Shown here: one piece after another, positions 41,433 through 45,367 of the stretch | Layout of the letters: each line of letters starts with the position of its first letter | Position numbering within the stretch: the first letter of the stretch is position 1 | Assembly: GCA_934162655.1 (NCBI GenBank) | Contig: CAKPJL010000006.1 | Coordinates: 1 to 45,367 of the forward strand | Reading direction: 5' to 3' | Origin: an uncultured Clostridia bacterium | GTDB taxonomy: Bacteria > Bacillota > Clostridia > TANB77 > CAG-465 | Length of the DNA: 45,367 nucleotides | The notes under the pieces: generated by a model | What the model saw: the letters and a program-made list of their open reading frames with translations, nothing else | What the model was told of the DNA's origin: nothing | Databases searched by the model: none | Translations under genes and position numbers: made by a program

Positions 41433-42680
41433 CTATTTATTTACATTTCTTCTTTTTCTCTTAGGCTTGTCTTCTACTTGTATTTCTATATTCTCACTTT
41501 TAATTTCAGACGCTGTGTCATTTTCTTTTTCTATGTTTTCACTTAATTTATCGTCTTCTTTTAAATTTTGTTTTTCCACATTATCAACATTTACTATATC
41601 TTTTTTCTCTTCTTGTTCATCTTGCTTAGAAATTTCAGGAATTTTAGCATCTTCAGATAAACATAGTTTCTCTGATAATATTTTTTGTATTCTTTCAGAC
41701 TTTGTAGTTTCAAGTGCACGAGACAATATAAATTCGTCCATTTTTTCAAATTCAAAATCTGTAACCAGACGTGAATACTCTAAATACTCATCTTCTGTTT
41801 TTATCGTTCTATGTACATCATTTACCATAGTTTTAATCTTCATGTCATAAATTTCTTTATACATTTTTATATAATCTTTCATAGACATAATTTCATGTTC
41901 TAAACTCTCATCATATATTTTTTGAAGTTTTTCGAATATTTTATCTATTATTTTAAAATATCTATAAGAGTTTTTACATATGTTTATTATTAAATTATAT
42001 TCATACATATGCCTATCGATGTCAGATTCTATTCCTTTAATCATTGTCTCAATAACAAATTCTATTAGTTCTCTCTCATCTGATGGAAGTTTTGAAATAT
42101 CATAATTATCATTAATAAAACCAACATATTCATCAACTGCTTCAAAAAGTTCCAAATACATTTCATCTGTATATTCACCTGTTTGAATTTTTGTATCAAG
42201 ATCTTCAGCTATTTTTATAACCTTATTATATCTTGTAGCTTTACCCTCATCTTTAATATTTTGTTTTACAGCATCAATAGCTGATGAAATTGCAAGTAAT
42301 CCAAATTTTACATCTTCACGAGATCTAAATTTACTTTTTGTTATTCTATCGTATTCTAGTTCTAAAAATGCTTGTTGTAATTCTAATCTTTCTACTTTAT
42401 CTACTGAATTTATTTTAGACACAATAGAATCATCATAATTCATCTTTAACTCGTATGCTTCTCTTTGCATAATATCATATTGATATTTAACAAAAACGAT
42501 TTCACGAAGTATATTCTCTTGTGCTAATTTTTGATCATCTCTTTGTGTATCTCTTATAAGATTTAAGTGTTCATCAATTGCTCTATTCATCTTATTCATA
42601 TTGACCATGATGACTACACCTTGAATTATTCTATCAAATATATTTACCTTCTTTTTGGAACTTAATACTATATCAGCCAT
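41433..42680 (-). CDS. Unrecognised helical protein, 415 aa
   Basis: Begins MADIVLSSKKKVNIFDRIIQ. Nearly all the first 345 residues are predicted amphipathic helix, rich in Asp, Glu, Lys and Ile, with coiled-coil character (for example SVDKVERLELQQAFLELEYD). A low-complexity acidic/Lys tail follows (about 345-405) and the end is basic, KPKRKRRNVNK. There is no signal peptide, membrane segment or catalytic motif. I recognise no family. A strong Shine-Dalgarno (AAGGAGAGGG) and a good promoter support expression. It lies between spoIIE and addB. A structural or nucleic-acid-linked role would be a guess. Confidence 0.7.
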   Translation of the reverse strand: MADIVLSSKKKVNIFDRIIQGVVIMVNMNKMNRAIDEHLNLIRDTQRDDQKLAQENILREIVFVKYQYDIMQREAYELKMNYDDSIVSKINSVDKVERLELQQAFLELEYDRITKSKFRSREDVKFGLLAISSAIDAVKQNIKDEGKATRYNKVIKIAEDLDTKIQTGEYTDEMYLELFEAVDEYVGFINDNYDISKLPSDERELIEFVIETMIKGIESDIDRHMYEYNLIINICKNSYRYFKIIDKIFEKLQKIYDESLEHEIMSMKDYIKMYKEIYDMKIKTMVNDVHRTIKTEDEYLEYSRLVTDFEFEKMDEFILSRALETTKSERIQKILSEKLCLSEDAKIPEISKQDEQEEKKDIVNVDNVEKQNLKEDDKLSENIEKENDTASEIKSENIEIQVEDKPKRKRRNVNK

Positions 42681-42746
42681 AAATTTACCCTCTCCTTAAA
42701 CTACATATAAATTTCTTTTGTTTGAGTGCAACCTAATGCTAATTAT

Positions 42747-42774
42747 ATTATATCGTTTTTTTTAATAAATGCAA
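42747..42774 (-). promoter_or_regulatory. Sigma-A-like promoter of the helical gene
   Basis: -35 TTGCAT (42769-42774), 16-bp spacer, -10 TATAAT (42747-42752). A second TATAAT-like match overlaps downstream. Confidence 0.6.
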
Positions 42775-42835
42775 TAGGTTGTTACTCATTTTTACTATTT
42801 TTTTAAGGGCTAAACACTATTATGTAACATTAATG

Positions 42836-45367
42836 TCACAAAGCTATATTTTTTCTACATATAGAGCCATATTCACAATATGAACAGCTGTCTATTTTCC
42901 TATTTGGTGAAATTTTAACTACCCCATCTAATATTTCTTTTGCTATCTTTCCTAAAATATCACTTGTTTCATCACAAAGTTTTTTATAAGTATTTTCTTC
43001 CAAACATTTATCAGTTTTTCTTGCTATTGATATTTTTGAAATATCTATTAATCTTTCCTTGCTTTCAAATTTTTTATCCATTTTGTTTAAAATTTCTAAG
43101 TCACTTATAAATATTCCTTTTAATCTTAATGAACTAATTATATTTTCCTTTATTTCATTTTCGCTTAAATAATTGTCTAAGTTTAACATTTTTTCAGATA
43201 TAGTAAAATAAGTCATTGCTGCTGGTATTACCTCTAATTTGCTTTTCTTTTTCATGTTTTTTATAAAATTAGATAAATATGTTATAAGTTGTAGTGATAT
43301 TCCCTCTCTTATGTCATCTAATTTAAGTGTTTTATTTGAAGATTTATAATCAACAACTCTTACATACATCTTATCACCTATACTCAAGGTATCAACTCTA
43401 TCTATCTTACCTATGAGTTCAACGGACCTTTCTCCAATGTTTAAAGTTATTGGTGCAAACATAGCACCATCTCTAAATTCTATTTCATACCCATATGGAG
43501 TAAACTCACTTTGATTAAAACTCTTTGCTATTATTTTTATTATAGATTTTATTGTAATTACTAATTTTTGCTTTAAAATGTTAAACTTAAAACTATCCTT
43601 TTGCTTTTGTAATATTTTATCTATCTTTGATAAAATAATATTATCTAGCTCATTCTCTACACTTAAAAACTCTTCTTCAATAACTAGGCTATTCCATGTT
43701 ATATTTTTTGATAGTATATAATTAGAGAATTCCTCTATTACAGAGTGCATAAAAGTCCCCAAATCAAGGTTTGTAATCTCAAATTTTTCTTGTTTTTTTA
43801 TGTTTAATATATATTTTAAATAATATGAAAAAGGGCACTTTTTAAAACTTTCTAATTTGGTAACACTAGATAAGATTTTATTTCCATATAATTTATCTAA
43901 TGTCTCTTTACTAAGATTTTTATCATCTTTTTTCCACAAAAGTGAATTGTTAAAATTATTATCATCTTTTAATATATCAAATATTGCAAGTTTTTCTTTG
44001 TCACTTACATAATTAATATTTTGCAATATATCAGACTTTGTAAAATAATTTCCTTTCATGTCATTTATTACATTTTCACAAATATCAATATCAAACATTT
44101 CCTTTAATCTTTCAATTATTCTACTAGCATTTAAACTTTTTGAGGCCATATCAGAAGATTTTATATATATCAATAGTCTATTTTTAACAACATTAAAAGC
44201 TTCATATATATTATAAAGGCCCATATTATATTTTGTACTTACATCTTCTCTTACTTTTAAGTTAATCTCTTCTAATTTTTCAAGTTCTATATCATTAAAG
44301 ATTATATCTTCTTTAGGATCATTTGGTAACTCTCCTTCATTTGCTCCAACTATATACACATATTTTTTTTCAGTGGATTTGGATGAATTAATGTCTAGTA
44401 TATTTACTTGATTTATAGAACTAGGGATTGTATCTATTTTTATTTGTTTTACGCAACTATTAACTATATTACAAAACTTTTTATAAGATATTTTTTTATA
44501 AATTTTATTTATACTATCAAACATATCTCCTAACTTTTGAGTGACTTGCACTAAAACCTCTTTTACATACAAATCTTGTATTGAGTTAATATAATTTTCA
44601 TAGTTTTTTAAAACATTGTTATTAGTTAGATGCTTATATATTTTTTCTATAAAAAATGTAACATTATTTTGTTTAGACTCATCATCTACTAGCATATCAT
44701 TTTCAAAAATTTTTATTATTTCTTCTCTAAACACATTTAAATTTGCTAAATCATAATCAAAATTTTTAGTTTTCTTTTTAAAACTATTCCTAATATCGTA
44801 TATATTAAATTCTGTTATATAGTTTTCAAATATCTGAAGTTTATTTATGTCTATATCATTTAGTCTTAATTTTAGTATATTTATTAATAGCTTAGTATCA
44901 TAAGGATTTAATAAAACATCACTTAGCAATAAAATATATTTTACCAAAACATTATTTTCTATGCTTTCTTTTTTATCAATGTAGAAGGGAATATTATATT
45001 CATAAAATACCTGTTTTACTATATTTTCATACTTATCTAAACTGGATGTATATATAATATTATCACTATAATTTAATCCATTATCTATGTTTTTTATAAT
45101 ACTATCTGCTATACTTATAATCTCAGCTTTTTCATTTTTTACCAAATTTATTTCTATATTTTCTGCCCTAATCTGATTTATACTTACTATATCTGAAAAA
45201 GCATACTCACCTAAAATAGCCAAGTCTTTTTCTTTTTCATCACCATAATTTTCTTTTAGCTCTTTTTTTATTTCATTATATCTATTGTATAATTTTTGAT
45301 ATTCATATTTTTCATTTAATAAATCTTTTCCTATAAAATTATCTAAATAATTAATGTGCTCTTGTTT
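42836..45367 (-). CDS. addB: AddB, helicase/exonuclease subunit (5' end cut by window edge)
   Basis: 843 C-terminal residues are visible; the frame is open to the right edge. The TTG at 45223 is not a start, because coding continues upstream (QEHINYLDNFIGKDLLNEKY). AddB pairs with AddA to resect double-strand breaks. The visible part holds an inactive UvrD-like helicase region (LLLSDVLLNPYDTKLLINIL, VYIVGANEGELPNDPKEDII) and a C-terminal RecB-type nuclease (DLGTFMHSVIEEF, VRVVDYKSS). The four Fe-S cluster cysteines are present: one in CPFSYYLKYILNI and three in the final CSYCEYGSIC. It stops with TGA. The N-terminal P-loop is outside the window. Confidence 0.9.
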   Translation of the reverse strand, partial: KQEHINYLDNFIGKDLLNEKYEYQKLYNRYNEIKKELKENYGDEKEKDLAILGEYAFSDIVSINQIRAENIEINLVKNEKAEIISIADSIIKNIDNGLNYSDNIIYTSSLDKYENIVKQVFYEYNIPFYIDKKESIENNVLVKYILLLSDVLLNPYDTKLLINILKLRLNDIDINKLQIFENYITEFNIYDIRNSFKKKTKNFDYDLANLNVFREEIIKIFENDMLVDDESKQNNVTFFIEKIYKHLTNNNVLKNYENYINSIQDLYVKEVLVQVTQKLGDMFDSINKIYKKISYKKFCNIVNSCVKQIKIDTIPSSINQVNILDINSSKSTEKKYVYIVGANEGELPNDPKEDIIFNDIELEKLEEINLKVREDVSTKYNMGLYNIYEAFNVVKNRLLIYIKSSDMASKSLNASRIIERLKEMFDIDICENVINDMKGNYFTKSDILQNINYVSDKEKLAIFDILKDDNNFNNSLLWKKDDKNLSKETLDKLYGNKILSSVTKLESFKKCPFSYYLKYILNIKKQEKFEITNLDLGTFMHSVIEEFSNYILSKNITWNSLVIEEEFLSVENELDNIILSKIDKILQKQKDSFKFNILKQKLVITIKSIIKIIAKSFNQSEFTPYGYEIEFRDGAMFAPITLNIGERSVELIGKIDRVDTLSIGDKMYVRVVDYKSSNKTLKLDDIREGISLQLITYLSNFIKNMKKKSKLEVIPAAMTYFTISEKMLNLDNYLSENEIKENIISSLRLKGIFISDLEILNKMDKKFESKERLIDISKISIARKTDKCLEENTYKKLCDETSDILGKIAKEILDGVVKISPNRKIDSCSYCEYGSICRKNIAL

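Noticed and set aside
42823..42840. Near-palindrome TGTAACATTAATGTCACA at the end of addB
   Set aside because: It overlaps the addB stop codon, has mismatched positions and no T run, and lies far from a promoter. I could not support a function.

Overview
This is a 45.4 kb AT-rich chromosomal segment from an endospore-forming, low-GC Firmicute, most likely a member of the Clostridia. Four sporulation genes (spoVG, spoIVA, spoIIR, spoIIE), Gram-positive style repair genes (ligA, mfd, addB) and a Wzx/Wzy surface-polysaccharide operon support this. TAA, TAG and TGA all act as stops, so the code is standard. Almost everything is on the minus strand; only an unknown Cys-rich gene (4760-5299) and spoIIR (24809-25423) are on the plus strand. 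I saw no tRNA, rRNA, CRISPR array or insertion sequence.

Layout, left to right. 1-6816: repair and sporulation housekeeping: uvrC (cut by the window edge), spoVG, a DUF2344 radical-SAM-linked gene, recG (broken by one extra base in its Walker A motif), a Cys-rich unknown protein and spoIVA. 6880-10393: a small accessory region bounded by two look-alike hairpins. It holds the 3' end of a GLUG-type surface protein, a broken abortive-infection gene fused to it at a deletion-like junction, an intact coupled pair (radical SAM/SPASM enzyme plus a protein with the helical domain of 5-hydroxymethyluracil DNA kinases / alpha-glutamyl-thymine pyrophosphorylases), and a frameshifted prepilin-like gene. 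The intact pair is the best candidate for an undescribed system. 10397-23702: a polysaccharide operon read from a sigma-A-like promoter at its right end: initiating sugar-phosphate transferase, a fused double GT4, an EpsG-type polymerase, GT2, GT32, a pyruvyltransferase/F420-hydrogenase-beta fusion, a Wzx flippase, UDP-GlcNAc 2-epimerase, a Wzz protein with a dead kinase-like domain, and an LCP ligase.

23767-25715: two small unknown genes, spoIIR and a DUF378 membrane protein. 25779-33414: a repair and secretion operon, ligA-mfd-prsA-like-trmH. 33433-36971: an Rpn-family nuclease with 21-bp coding repeats, a 368-bp intergenic region with paired operator-like repeats, a double-OB ssDNA-binding protein and a sodium:alanine symporter. 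37023-45367: a divergent DnaB-like ATPase, spoIIE with a candidate Spo0A-type promoter, an unknown helical protein, and addB running off the right edge.

In the polysaccharide operon the genes cover a full pathway: a lipid-linked sugar is started at the membrane, extended by the GTs, decorated by the pyruvyltransferase fusion, flipped by Wzx, polymerised by the EpsG protein under length control by the Wzz protein, and attached to the wall by LCP. Start codons were re-assigned where a Shine-Dalgarno site, or a promoter overlapping the longer reading frame, decides the matter.
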